From assembly GCA_019454045.1 (NCBI GenBank), contig SKCR01007824.1, positions 372,001-436,000 on the forward strand: a DNA stretch of 64,000 nt, in the 5' to 3' direction. The position numbers were made by a program, and so were the translations under genes. Of this stretch, positions 47,974-57,984 are shown in pieces. The notes beneath the pieces were generated by a model that was not told the DNA's origin, searched no databases, and worked only from the letters and a program-made list of their open reading frames with translations. The first letter of the stretch is position 1. Every line of letters starts with the position of its first letter. Origin of the DNA: Zanthoxylum bungeanum (Eukaryota > Streptophyta > Magnoliopsida > Sapindales > Rutaceae).

Positions 47974-50106
47974 TGATGAGTGGTATTTATATCACTATTT
48001 CCCACTCATTTAACCTAATATTTTTGTATAGTTTCTTGAGTTTTGTGAACGTTTTGATGTGTTTTATTGTTATTTTCCAGATAAATAAAGTTTGGAAAGC
48101 ATCGGAAGCAATTTGGGGCCAAAATAGAGAAAAAAAATGGCAAAAGGGGCATTTTCATAATTTCCAGCGTCGCGACGCGCAAGTCCTTGGCGTCACAACG
48201 CCTAACGTGAACCAAGTCCATGCTAACGTGCGTCGGGTCCACAAGTCAGAATCAGAGAAGTTTGACTTTGCTAACATGTGCCGTGCCACGTGTCACCATC
48301 ACAGTTGATTTTCTAACGTGCGCAGTGCCATGTGTCATCATCCTACGGTGCCGACAATCACCATTGCCATGTGTCACTCCACGTCACCGCCACGTCATCA
48401 TCCACATCACCAGTTGACTGAGTCAAAGTGCCACGTCACCGCCACATCATCATCAACCAATCACAGCGTGCCACGTGTCGTAATCCTACGGTGCCGGCAC
48501 TCCCTTTCGTCACTTGTCGCCACGTCACCACCACGTCATGCCACGTCAGTATAATAATTGAGATCTCAGCTACCTTGCCACGTGTCGCCTTATCTCCTTA
48601 TCCAGAATCGCCACATGTCAAGCCCTCGTCATGCCACGACAAAAGAGGCTGGCGTCGCGATGCCAAAGGCCTTTGCGTCGCGACGCCCAGAGCTTATCCG
48701 CGCCTATAAATTGAGCTAGAGATTTCAGTTTCAAATGTACCTTCCTCTCTAATTCCTCTGATGTAAATAGGGAGTTTTCTATCTAGTTTCTTTTAAATTT
48801 TAGTTTTTTAATTAATTTTATTTACGTTATGTAATAATAGTAATTTACTTTCTTTACTTTTTACAGTTTTTACTATTCACCATGAGGAGGTAACTTCCCC
48901 AGCTAGGGTGAAAGGTAATTCTTTTACTGTTACTATTTAGATTAATCTCCCTTAAAAATAATATATTCACGATTTAAAATTTTGACTTAAAAAGGATACC
49001 GCCATATTGGTCGGTTGGTAAATCATTTTAATCTGGTTTAAACCTGACCAATTAAGGATACCGCCAGATTGGTCGGTTGGTAATTAAATTTTCTTACCGC
49101 CTATATGGCAGGTTTATTTTGGTTCCGCCTTTATGGCTGGTTGGACTTAATTTGACTTAATCAGGTTACCGCCTATATGGCTGGTTGGTATAATAATCAC
49201 AAGTTAATATATTATATTAAGTGAGATATCTAAATAGTAAATAGTAAAAGTTGATCTTTTTACCTTAGCATTTTATTTTATTTTACTTTTCAGCTTTTAC
49301 TTTATGTCTTTTACTTTTCAGCATCTTTACTTTATGTCTTTTACTTTTAAGTTTTTACTAGCCCTAGTTATGTGTTAGTTATCCGGGGTTGTGATGAATT
49401 CTAATATCACCGGTTTATAAGTGGTTATTTTATAGTTTGGGTAATTTAAAGGTTTACTTATTAAGTCTTAAGCTTAATGCTTCTTGTTGTCTGATTACCA
49501 ATAAGATTGATCTGGTAAATCTAAAATAACTAGACATAGGGATTTTAGGTTTCTGCCTTAGACTTAATAGCCCACGATCTTCCTTAAGGATAGATAACCC
49601 TTTAATAGATTTCCTTACAGGATAGACATATACCTGTCGGGCGGGGGTAGCCATAATTGGAACTTAAACTTAATGAATCCAGATAATTTGGTTGACATAG
49701 ACATATGGTTCAATTGGGTTAAACTGGGTATTTGCGTCTGACCATCGATAGAGGCTTTCGCATAATTTAGTGTTCCAGGTTAGTAAACTGATTTATTACA
49801 CAAACATAAAATAATCACTTCATCTTTTAAAAGATATTAGAAAGATTCACAACCCTAGATCTTTGAGTCTTTTGTTATTATCTTTAGTATTTTCTTTTGT
49901 TTATTTTATTTATTTTAATTAAGGAAAACCACATTCAACCAACCAATCAAACAATCATTATCTTCTCCATTTAATTAGATACCTGTAAATAAATAGTATC
50001 AATAATTAATAACAACAGTAGGAATTAAGTCCTCGTGGGATCGATATTTTTATACTACTTGAACGATACGTGCGCTTGCATTATACATGTGTGTGTACGC
50101 CGGTCA
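47974..50106 (+). repeat. Gyp-A LTR3 (2133 bp)
   Basis: A full-length LTR, TGATGAG to CGCCGGTCA, matching LTR1 with small indels. It has three CACGTG hexamers in the G-box block (one position mutated to CACATG), a TATA box at 48705-48712, and an extra ACCGCC module near 49095 compared with LTR1. LTR2 and LTR3 share variants not in LTR1 (for example GTTGATTTT after the first CACGTG). Confidence 0.92.
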
Positions 50107-50111
50107 CCAAG
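50107..50111. repeat. Gyp-A target site duplication, right
   Basis: CCAAG directly after LTR3 pairs with 38257-38261. The Cop-E leader resumes from here (ACTTAGTTGATTCAGAGG, matching Cop-1 near 1813). Confidence 0.95.
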
Positions 50112-50601
50112 ACTTAGTTGATTCAGAGGAAACAGGTTAGGAAATATATTAGATATATGTTTCGGACTTGGATGTCCACCTACCGGATCTAGGAATTGGA
50201 TGGGATCCAATTGATCGTAGAGATCTACCTAGTTAAATTTTATACAGCTTGCTGGCCAAAGTCAAGGTTGTGTATTATTTAACGGGATGCTAGCCCACTA
50301 GAAAACTAGGTTTCCCGAGTACTCAACGGAGTGTTAGAGGCTCGCCGAAAATTTGTGGGAGACTAGTATTAAATTTGCAATTTCGTTTAATACTCGCTAA
50401 TATGCACACTCTATTATTATTATTTCTCATTATTATATATATTAGTTGAACTAATATTATTCATTTATTATTTTCTTTGAACAGTTAGACTGTACTCAAC
50501 ACTACTCCATTTGTAGTTGGTTATATAGTTGGACTGTAGTAACCATTGCATTTGAGTGTACCCGAAATATTTGATTGGATAGTTGGACTATAGCAATCAA
50601 A
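50112..50601 (+). other. Cop-E leader, right part
   Basis: The continuation of the untranslated leader, collinear with Cop-1 about 1813-2430 and Cop-G about 63690-64000 (minus). It holds GGCCAAAGTCAAGG at about 50252. No coding content. Confidence 0.7.
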
Positions 50602-51480
50602 ATGGCTGGAAAGATAAGCGTTAGGGATATAATCATGGGTGAGAATGTCTTTAACGACATAAATTTTACAGACTGGGAGATGAACCTCAGCATAGTTCTA
50701 GGAGCTGGGAAGTTGCTCTATGTGATAGAGAGACCCCTCGATCCTAAGCCCGGACTTGAGCGGCCAGTAGAGCATGAGCATTGGAAGACTCACCGTGATT
50801 ATAACTTTACTCCTCAATCCGTTATGCTTGCTGCAATGACTCATCAGTTTCGTCGTCAGAACAATGGATTGGATCCTTATGTGATGATGTTGAAGTTTAA
50901 GAGTCTTCATATATCTAATCTTAGATCTTAGAAGTATGATTTGCAGAAGAAGCTCTTTCACTCTCGTATGTTAGAGGGTACATATGTCGAACACTACGTG
51001 TCGCAGATGATTACTGACATCGAACAATTATGTCAGCTGGGCATTACCTTCGAGGCCGAGACTTCTATAGATTTGATCTTACAGTCTCTGCTCGACTACT
51101 AGAGCGGGTTCATCATGAACTATAATATGATTAACCAAGAGAAAACTCTTGGAGAGTTAATGGCTATGCTAAAAGACGCAGAGCCAGAGCTTCTGAAAGG
51201 CAAGAAGCGTGAGGCATATCTTACTTCGACATCCAAGAAGGCCAAGGCTTGGCCAAAGACTTCTAGAGGTGTGAAGAATAAGAAGAAGAAGGGTATGCCT
51301 ATAAGAATAAGAAGAAGAATAAGAAGGCTCAACCATCACAGTCTTCTAGGAAGACAAAGGACAAGTCCCAAGACGTCAGCCTACACTGTGGCAAACGGGG
51401 TCACTGGAAGCGTAACTGTCGTAAGTTCAAGGCGGACTTGAAGGAAGCGAAGATGAGCAAGGCTCCGGCTTCAGATATGT
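50602..51480 (+). pseudogene. Copia gag of Cop-E, broken
   Basis: The gag polyprotein packages element RNA. It starts MAGKISVRDIIMGENVF and runs collinear with Cop-G gag (FTDWEMNLSIVLGA, then KAKAWPKTS). Stops at 50929-50931 and near 51098 interrupt one frame, and a frameshift near 51300 in the Lys-rich linker moves the zinc knuckle (HCGKRGHWKRNC, about 51385-51420, first Cys replaced) to another frame. It is too damaged to be functional. Confidence 0.8.
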
Positions 51481-52615
51481 TTGTTATTGAAATAAACATT
51501 CTACTACTAGTTTTAAAAATTAGATTTTTGATACTGGATGTGGTACTCACATATGTACTGATGTGTATGATCTGCAGATTAGCAGGACCTGTGAGTCGGA
51601 AATGGGATGAGAGTCGTTATTTTGGCCGTTGGCACCTATGTTTTGAATCTACCCTCAGGGCATGTACTTACATTAGGCGACTGTTATTTTATACCTAGTT
51701 TGACTAGGAATATTATCTATGTATCTAGTTTAACCTGATGCGGGTATACCTTTGTATTCAGGAACACTGAGTGTTTTGTTTATGAAGATGACATTTTGAT
51801 ATGTACAGCAGATGTTAATAATGGTCTTTATATTTTGAATATAAACGAATCTCAAACATATAACATGACAAACAAAAAGCTCAAATTGAGTAAAATGGAT
51901 GAGACTTATTTGTGGCATTGTCGTCCGGGACACATAAACAAAACTCGTATATCCACACTTTCGAAGAATGGATACTTGGACGGATTTGATCCTAATTCAT
52001 ATGATGTCTGCGATTCTTGTTTGTTAGCAAAAATGCCTAAAACACCTTCTAGTGGTAAAGGTGTATGTGCCACCGAGCTATTAGCCCTTGTTCATAGTGA
52101 TGTATGCAGGCCCATGTCTAGCCAGGCTAGAGGTGGATATGAATACTTCATAACCTTTACGAATGATGCATCGCTTTATGGTTATGTGTATCTTATGAAA
52201 CACAAGTCAGAAACTTTTGAGAAGATCAAAGAGTTTCGACACGAAGTAGAAAAAAAATTGGCAAAAGTATTAAAACATTACGGTCGGACCATGGTGGAGA
52301 ATACTTAAGCAATGAGTATCAAGATTACTTGAAAGAATATGATATTCTTTCACAATGGACTCCTCCCGGAACACCTCAATTGAACGGTGTGTCCTAATGG
52401 AGAAACCAAACTTTGTTGGACATGGTAAGGTCAATGATGAGTCACACAGAGCTACCAATTTCCTTATAGGGATACGCATTAAACAGTGAAATACTTATTT
52501 TGAATAAGGTATCGTCAAAGTCTGTTGAACAGACTCCATATGAGATATGGACAGGAAAGAAATCGGGTTTCTTATTCATGAAGATTTGAGGATGCTGGGC
52601 ATATGTTAAACATTT
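51481..52615 (+). pseudogene. Copia protease and integrase remnant of Cop-E
   Basis: A protease active-site remnant (ILDTGCGTHICTD) appears near 51525, followed by several stops. An open stretch at 51796-52308 contains the GAG-pre-integrase zinc region (WHCRPGHINKTRIST, then C..C) and the first integrase Asp (LVHSDVCRPMSS). A frameshift near 52265 ends it before the second catalytic Asp. The sequence is cut at 52615 by the Cop-F LTR, so the integrase C-terminal half, reverse transcriptase and RNase H are absent. Confidence 0.8.
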
Positions 52616-54565
52616 TATTGGGAAGGGCCGCGAGTGCACAACGGAAAATAAAAATTATTATGCCGCTTTTCCCTTTGCCCAAGACCCATTTGTTTTGATT
52701 ATTCTACAAGTCTGGGCATGTTACTATATATTCTAAGCATAAAACTTATAAAACATGCAAAAAAAACATAAACCTAAACATGCTAACTATCATAAGAACT
52801 CTAAATAAAATAAAGAAAGAAAAAGTCTTACTTGAACCGTAGACTCCTCCAGTCCTTCCTCCAATCTACAAGGTTTTCTCAAACTCAGCAAGCTCTTCCA
52901 CGTTCCAAGGAGCCACCCAAGTGTGTGGCCTCCAAAGATGCACACACCAAAGCCAAAACTCAACGGCAATACTACACCTTGAGTGCACGGGTATTTTCCC
53001 TTAGTGTTAGCCTAAGAAAATACCTCAAAACTTTAAACTCGAGGTTCCTCTAGTCAATTAGACTTAAGGATCCTCAAAATCAGTGGCTTACTCTTAAAAT
53101 TTAGAGTTGCTCACTTATATAAACCCAAGATATGAAAGGTTTGTTGTAAAAATTTGTGAAGAATTCTTTGGGTTTATATAGTGCTCCAAAGACAACAAAA
53201 TTAATTAAGAATCCGATGTGGGATAAAAGCTAATTTAATCTGAGCCATTGGATCTTAATTTAGTGGTTTAATGAGATTGTAAAACTCTAATATGAGTTTG
53301 GACCGAATTGGAATTCAAAACAAATAACAAAAAAAAAATAATATTCATATTATTATTCACGTGAATAGTAAATTTTTTTTATTTTTATTCCAATTCCCAA
53401 AGTGCCCCTATCGTCATTCACCAATCTCTAAGCCATTACGGAATCTCATAAATGATCAGTTCAATAATTAAACACATCGAACCATTTATGAACAATTCCT
53501 ACAGCAATCATATATGCTGTTATATTTGTACTGTGCATTGTTAACCATTGATTTCGACTTTGTTGTGTGTGACCTTTTGGGTTCCCCTCAACTTGGACAT
53601 GAAATGAATCGTGATAATTTAATCGAACATAAATTATCCTCCGATCAGATGGTTTTTCGATTTCAATGACCAAGGTTGACATCTAGTAACATGCCAAGGC
53701 CCCCAAATGAGAAGGAAAGATATATATACCCATTTTGTATGCGATTTACATATAATACGGTCTCTCGCCTCACTGTATCCCCACCTATTGACCTAGGGTA
53801 TGGAAAATGTCTACCCATATGGTCAAAGGTATGATGTTGATAGTGTCATGAATCGTGCTAACCCAAGAATCTAACATGATTCTTCCGCTGTGGCCACAGT
53901 CTCAAGCACTGATCACACATATCAACCCGCGAACTTGAATACTACTCTTATAAGAAAATATTATCCGAGTGAGTGGCAATTCTCTGTTGTATCTTTACAA
54001 ACTTCATGTGTTTCAACAAATGACCCAATCATACCCTTATGACCAGATCTTTTGAACCGAAGACGGAGAATGTCAAAGTTATTTGATCCACACATAAGAT
54101 TGTAATGACCTCAAGTCTAAGGACTAGTCATATGATCGATACATGAAAGTTCTCACAGACACATGGGATAAACACTCCATATGAAAAATTTTATCGGTCA
54201 GTTCGATGGACACGAGCAACTCATGCATCCATGTGATACACCAAACGGATGGATCTCCGCTAGTAGCCTATGAGATCGGCTACCCCACTAAAGGGCGGAT
54301 CATATCATCATGATAGTCTCTCCGCTTTGTGAACGCCCAGATTATTCACAAAACTATGACTAGGAACATTTAAGAGTAATGATTCTCATAAGGCGTGGAA
54401 GCCATCGTCTTATTACTCCAATGGTTTTATTACAGTGTTGATGATTCATATAATTTATGTAAGACACGTATAATAAAGATTGCCATTTTATTAATTAATA
54501 AAAATATTACAAATACATGTACATATAGCCCATCCACAAGTTGGGTATAGGGCATATCCCTAACA
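52616..54565 (-). repeat. 3' LTR of Cop-F (1950 bp)
   Basis: On the minus strand it begins TGTTAGGGATATGCCC after the polypurine tract and ends near CGGCCCTTCCCAATA (CA decayed to TA). The plus-strand left boundary is set where Cop-E integrase homology stops. No open frame inside it looks real. Confidence 0.75.
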
Positions 54566-54580
54566 ATCTCCCACTTGCAC
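54566..54580 (-). other. Polypurine tract of Cop-F
   Basis: Minus-strand GTGCAAGTGGGAGAT lies between the RNase H end and the LTR. Confidence 0.8.
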
Positions 54581-56095
54581 TATAGCCAACTAGTATGAAT
54601 CTGGACACCATACTTCGGGTGTGCCTATCATGCTTTTGTTGAGTCAGCCCTTTAGTCAGAGAATCTGTAAGATTATCTTCTGTGGGTATTTTCTCTATAA
54701 TAACTTTTTTCTCTCTCAACAATCTCCCTGAGATGAAATCGATGAGTACATGTTGGATTTCTGGTGGGACCTTGGTTCATTTGATTGAGCAATGGTGCCC
54801 GTGTTGTCACAGTACATCGTGACACCATTCTTTATCGCGGGAAGCACTTCCAGCTCCGTGATGAACTTCTTTATCCACTGCTTCTTTAGCTGCCTCACAT
54901 GCTGCAATATACTCGGCTTCAGTGGTGGAGTCCGCTGTAGTTGACTGGTTTGAGCTTTTCCAACTTACAACACCACCATTTAAAGTAAACATGTACCCTG
55001 TTTGAGATCTGTTGTCATCCCTATCGGTCTGGAAGCTCGCATCACAGTAACCAATGACTCTCATCTCAGAACAATCTCCATATGTCAAAAATATATCCTT
55101 AGTTCTTCTCAGATACTTGAGGATTGTTTTAACAGCTGCCCAATGTTGCTCACCAGGATTTGCCTGATACCTGCTCGATATGCTAAGAGCATAAGACACA
55201 TCAGGTCTTGTACATAGCATGGCGTACATGATCGATCCTATTGCTGAAGTATAAGAGATCTTATTCATACGCTATCTATCTGAAGGAGTATATGGACATT
55301 GCTCCTTAGATTATTTGATTCCATGAAAAATAGGTAAATTACCTCTTTTGGAATCTTCTAATTTGAACATTTTCAAAACTTTATCTATGTACGTAGATTG
55401 AGAAAGTCCTAACAACCTCTTAGATCTATTACAGCAGATGTTAATGCCAAGGATATAGGCTGCTTCTCCCAAATCTTTCATGGAGAAATTCAGAGATAAC
55501 CATTGCTTGGTGGCTTGCATTATGGGAATATCATTCCCGATGATTAATATGTCATCGACATATAATACAAGAAATACAACAACACTCCCACTACTTTTCT
55601 TGTAAACACAAGGCTCGTCTACATTTTTGATGAAGTCAAATTCTTTGATTGTCTCATCAAATCGTATATTCCAACTTCTGGAGGCTTGGTTGAGTCCATA
55701 AATGGATCGTTTAAGCTTGCATACTTTATTATGATCATCCTTAGATGCAAACCCCTCAGGTTATGTCATATAGACTTCCTCTACGAGGTTCTCATTAAGG
55801 AAAGCTGTTTTGACATCCATCTGACAAATCTCATAATCAAAGTGTACAGCTAGTACCAGTAAAATTTGAAATGGACTTTATCATTGCAACAGGCGAGAAG
55901 GTTTTGTTATAGTCAATTCCTTGAATTTCTCTATAACCTTTCGCCACCAAACTAGCCTTATAGGTTTGGATTTTGCCTTCTGCATCAGTTTTACGCTTGT
56001 AAATCCACTTGCAGCCTATGGGTTTTATCCCTTCAGGTGCATCTACCAAGTCCTAGACTTGATTCTGATACATAGAGTCTATTTCGGATTCCATG
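54581..56095 (-). pseudogene. Copia reverse transcriptase-RNase H of Cop-F, broken
   Basis: Recognisable blocks in order are VDAPEGIKPIGCKWIYKRKT (from about 56049), GIDYNKTFSPVAMIKS, a polymerase stretch with MKDLGEAAYILGI (55520-55311), and RNase H with ICTRPDVSYALS-like sequence, a DASFQTDRDD block and [20 protein letters not shown] (55268-54807). The tail is YCDNTGTIAQSNEPRSHQKS and NLTDSLTKGL. Several frameshifts and stops separate these. The catalytic YVDD region (about 55550) is readable only with breaks. It is non-functional. Confidence 0.85.
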
Positions 56096-56301
56096 CAAAA
56101 CGTGACTGCCTCCTTCCTGTACAGCCTTTGAAACGATCCCCATAAGTTCGAGATTGCCTCCGCCATATATTAAGTGCATATTCCTTGCAGCTAAGACTCG
56201 ACCCAATTCCTGTGATGCTTCTACGTATTGTGGTTTAGTACCAACACTACTACCGCAAAACACACCGATGTTTTCAACTCGTCTTCTTGATTGGCTTCCA
56301 T
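56096..56301 (-). pseudogene. LOG captured intronless pseudogene copy 3, 5' third
   Basis: It reads RRRVENIGVFCGSSVGTKPQ and MHLIYGGGNLELMG, closer to typical LOG proteins in the first two motifs (VFCGSS, YGGG) than the Gyp-A copies, but with Gly to Glu in the second. A one-base deletion puts the presumed ATG (56301-56299) out of frame. It stops at GGCAGTCACGTTTTG, where the sequence switches to Cop-F reverse transcriptase (MESEIDSMY). No introns are seen. It shows that the ancestor did not have the stop found at codon 8 in Gyp-A. Confidence 0.9.
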
Positions 56302-56341
56302 ATTTTACTCTGGATGTCTTCAAAAGTGCAATGATGAGTTG

Positions 56342-56349
56342 AATTTATA
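56342..56349 (-). promoter_or_regulatory. Candidate TATA box upstream of LOG copy 3
   Basis: Minus-strand TATAAATT is conserved with both Gyp-A copies, just after an acceptor-like CCCTTTTCAG. It starts about 48 bp before the out-of-frame LOG ATG. Confidence 0.4.
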
Positions 56350-56544
56350 ATACCTGAAAAGGGTGAGTAAAATAATAGCACTAGTACCTGCCAAATGACA
56401 ATTATTAGTTAAACAAATCGTGATAGTAAAAAAGGTCTGGATCCTGTCGGAGAAAATAAAAGAAAACAACAAAAAAAATTACAATTATTATGAAAAGACA
56501 AAGAGATATAATATTTACAAGAAAAGTAGCGGCTTGATTGACGT

Positions 56545-57093
56545 CTATGCGTCAGGGATAAGCTTCCCATCCAATTTTCTTATAAATTGGCAAACAGGGT
56601 CTTTTTGAGTCAGATTCCCGAGACTTAACAGTTGTCTTTCTTTTTGAAATTGTGTATGTAATTTGTGAAAGGCTATATGAACATATCCACTGGGATGCGT
56701 CTCAAGAGTTGAAGATATATCATCTAAAGACTCCTTACTCAAGCCATCCTTAATGAATTTAATTTTTTCTTCGCGATTATCAGACACCATTCCTAAAGAA
56801 CGACAACGAGTATTGCAATTCCATCGTGCACATTTGTAACAAACACCCACTTGTTTAGCTCTACGTTTCTTTGCATAGGTGCTTCTTCCAAAACCAGGCA
56901 GATGTGAAATAAAAGAGTCAGAAGACTCACCTGCCAATCGGACCCGTGCTTCAATTACCCAACGAATGTCATTAGGAACACCGTGAATTATTAGTAACCT
57001 CATCCGTTCCAAGCGAGCTTTGTAGACTTTCATCAGAGATTTTTGAGGGAGAGAAGGAAATTGCTTGTGAAGATTTACGAGAGCTTCTTCCAT
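56545..57093 (-). CDS. Accessory protein of Gyp-B (182 aa), unknown function
   Basis: The start chosen is MEEALVNLHKQFPSLPQK, because an acceptor-like TTTAGTTTTTGTAG lies just upstream, as for spliced accessory frames after pol in plant gypsy elements; an alternative in-frame start lies 11 codons earlier. The frame is uninterrupted. It has a basic segment (YAKKRRAK) followed by a Cys-rich CX2CX4CX3C motif (CYKCARWNCNTRC), which could bind zinc, and a C-terminal half of about 80 residues without recognised features. No signal peptide or membrane segment is visible. I do not recognise the family. Neither Gyp-A interior retains it. Confidence 0.55.
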   Translation of the reverse strand: MEEALVNLHKQFPSLPQKSLMKVYKARLERMRLLIIHGVPNDIRWVIEARVRLAGESSDSFISHLPGFGRSTYAKKRRAKQVGVCYKCARWNCNTRCRSLGMVSDNREEKIKFIKDGLSKESLDDISSTLETHPSGYVHIAFHKLHTQFQKERQLLSLGNLTQKDPVCQFIRKLDGKLIPDA

Positions 57094-57229
57094 CTTGAAA
57101 TGACTTAATCTACAAAAACTAAACACACAAAATTAATCACACCAAATCAAAATATATACACAAATTGCATGGGATGCCTCCCTGCGAGCGCTAAGTTAAA
57201 GTCGTCAGCTAGACTTTTACTTCTCAACG

Positions 57230-57700
57230 TTAGGCTGGATCTGAAAGTGTGACACTTTCTTTTTGTCGCTCAAATGATTCTCCCAGTAGTGCTTAACACG
57301 CTTGTTTTTAACCTTGAAGTTTTGTTGGAGTCAAGATCATGTATCTCAACGGCTCTGTCTGGTAAAACCTTGGTGATCACAAATGGACCTGACCACCGTG
57401 ATTTTGGCTTCCATTTTGTTTAACAGTACCTTCTGCCATGGTTCCAATTGTATGCGCATTATCTTCTCATCATGTCTTTTCCTTACCTTTTCCTTGTACA
57501 ATTTGGCATCCTCAAAAGGCTGTATGTGAAATTCCTCCAATTCGTTGAGCTGGTGGAACTTTTTTCTTCTGTTGCTTGTAGTGCAAGAATAGGCTTCTTC
57601 AGTACGCAATGCGCTTTATCTTCAGGCTCCACAGGTAATTGACATGCTTTAAGTTTGTCAGTAAACTCTGTCTTTCATCAGAGTTCTGAATGGTACTGTG
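57230..57700 (-). pseudogene. Gypsy integrase C-terminal end of Gyp-B
   Basis: The stretch reads CQLPVEPEDKAHC, QLNELEEFHIQPFEDAKLYK and RKRHDEKI, then VITKVLPDRAVEIHDLDS after a frameshift. This matches the conserved end of plant Ty3/gypsy (Athila/Tat-type) integrases, where NELEEFR...AYENAKLYKEK is highly conserved. It directly follows the protease, so about 3 kb of pol core is missing. Confidence 0.8.
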
Positions 57701-57751
57701 TATCACATCAAGTTTGAAACATTCCTCATTCTTTTTCATCATCTGGGAAAT

Positions 57752-57984
57752 TCATGGCCTTTGAAACATTGAATTTACTTCTTGGTCCTGTACCCTCATG
57801 GTTAATTCTCCTTTTTGTACATCAATAATGGTTCGACCTGTAGCCAAGAATGGTCTCCCGAGAATGATTTGGGACGTCTGCGTCTTCTTCATATCAAGAA
57901 CAATAAAATCTGCTGGGAAAATGAATTTGTCAACCTTGACCGGCACAATCCTCAACTACAAAGCTCTCGGAAATACGAGCGTTC
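57752..57984 (-). pseudogene. Gypsy aspartic protease fragment of Gyp-B
   Basis: It reads VKVDKFIFPADFIVLDM, then ILGRPFLATGRTIIDVQKGE, the well-conserved C-terminal half of the gypsy retroviral-type protease. A stop occurs just upstream (about 57958-57956). The N-terminal half with the catalytic D-T/S-G is on the far side of Cop-G, outside the window. The Cop-G insertion at 57984/57985 splits the domain. Confidence 0.85.

Larger units (their letters stand above)
38262..50106 (+). mobile_element. Gyp-A: tandem LTR-interior-LTR-interior-LTR element carrying LOG
   Basis: This non-autonomous Ty3/gypsy element has Athila-like signals: an Asp-tRNA primer-binding site, a gag-like frame with a CCHC-type knuckle, and a TTTGGGGGTG polypurine tract. 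Its architecture is LTR1 (38262-40345), interior 1 (40346-44240), truncated LTR2 (44241-45158), truncated interior 2 (45159-47973) and LTR3 (47974-50106). Target duplications flank only the outer ends, so the array was either inserted as a unit or formed in place by LTR recombination. Each interior carries an intronless LOG pseudogene. No reverse transcriptase or integrase is present. Confidence 0.9.
34550..52615 (+). mobile_element. Copia element Cop-E, split by Gyp-A
   Basis: Cop-E consists of 34550-38261 (5' LTR, primer-binding site, leader) and 50107-52615 (rest of leader, gag, protease and integrase remnants). Gyp-A lies between them with a perfect CCAAG target duplication. It belongs to the Cop-1/Cop-H/Cop-G family but its gag-integrase is less eroded than in Cop-1 or Cop-H. 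It stops within integrase at 52615, where the Cop-F LTR begins. The base pairs before 34550 (GCAAG) may be its own target duplication; the other side is not in the window. Confidence 0.85.
52616..56095 (-). mobile_element. Copia element Cop-F, 5' truncated
   Basis: Read on the minus strand it comprises a reverse transcriptase-RNase H remnant (56095-54581), polypurine tract and 3' LTR (54565-52616). Its upstream half is missing: at about 56096 the reverse transcriptase sequence joins directly to the LOG pseudogene of Gyp-B. Its LTR differs from those of the Cop-1 family, so it is a separate family with related pol. Confidence 0.8.
56096..57984 (-). mobile_element. Gyp-B: truncated LOG-carrying gypsy element
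   Basis: On the minus strand it has a protease fragment (57984-57752), the integrase C-terminal end (about 57700-57230), the GGGAGGCATCCCATGCA block, an accessory frame (57093-56545), the shared pre-LOG flank, and the first third of LOG (56301-56096). It is related to Gyp-A by the conserved block after pol, the pre-LOG flank and LOG itself. Reverse transcriptase, RNase H and the integrase core are deleted. The 5' side is interrupted by Cop-G and the 3' side is lost at the junction with Cop-F. Confidence 0.85.
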
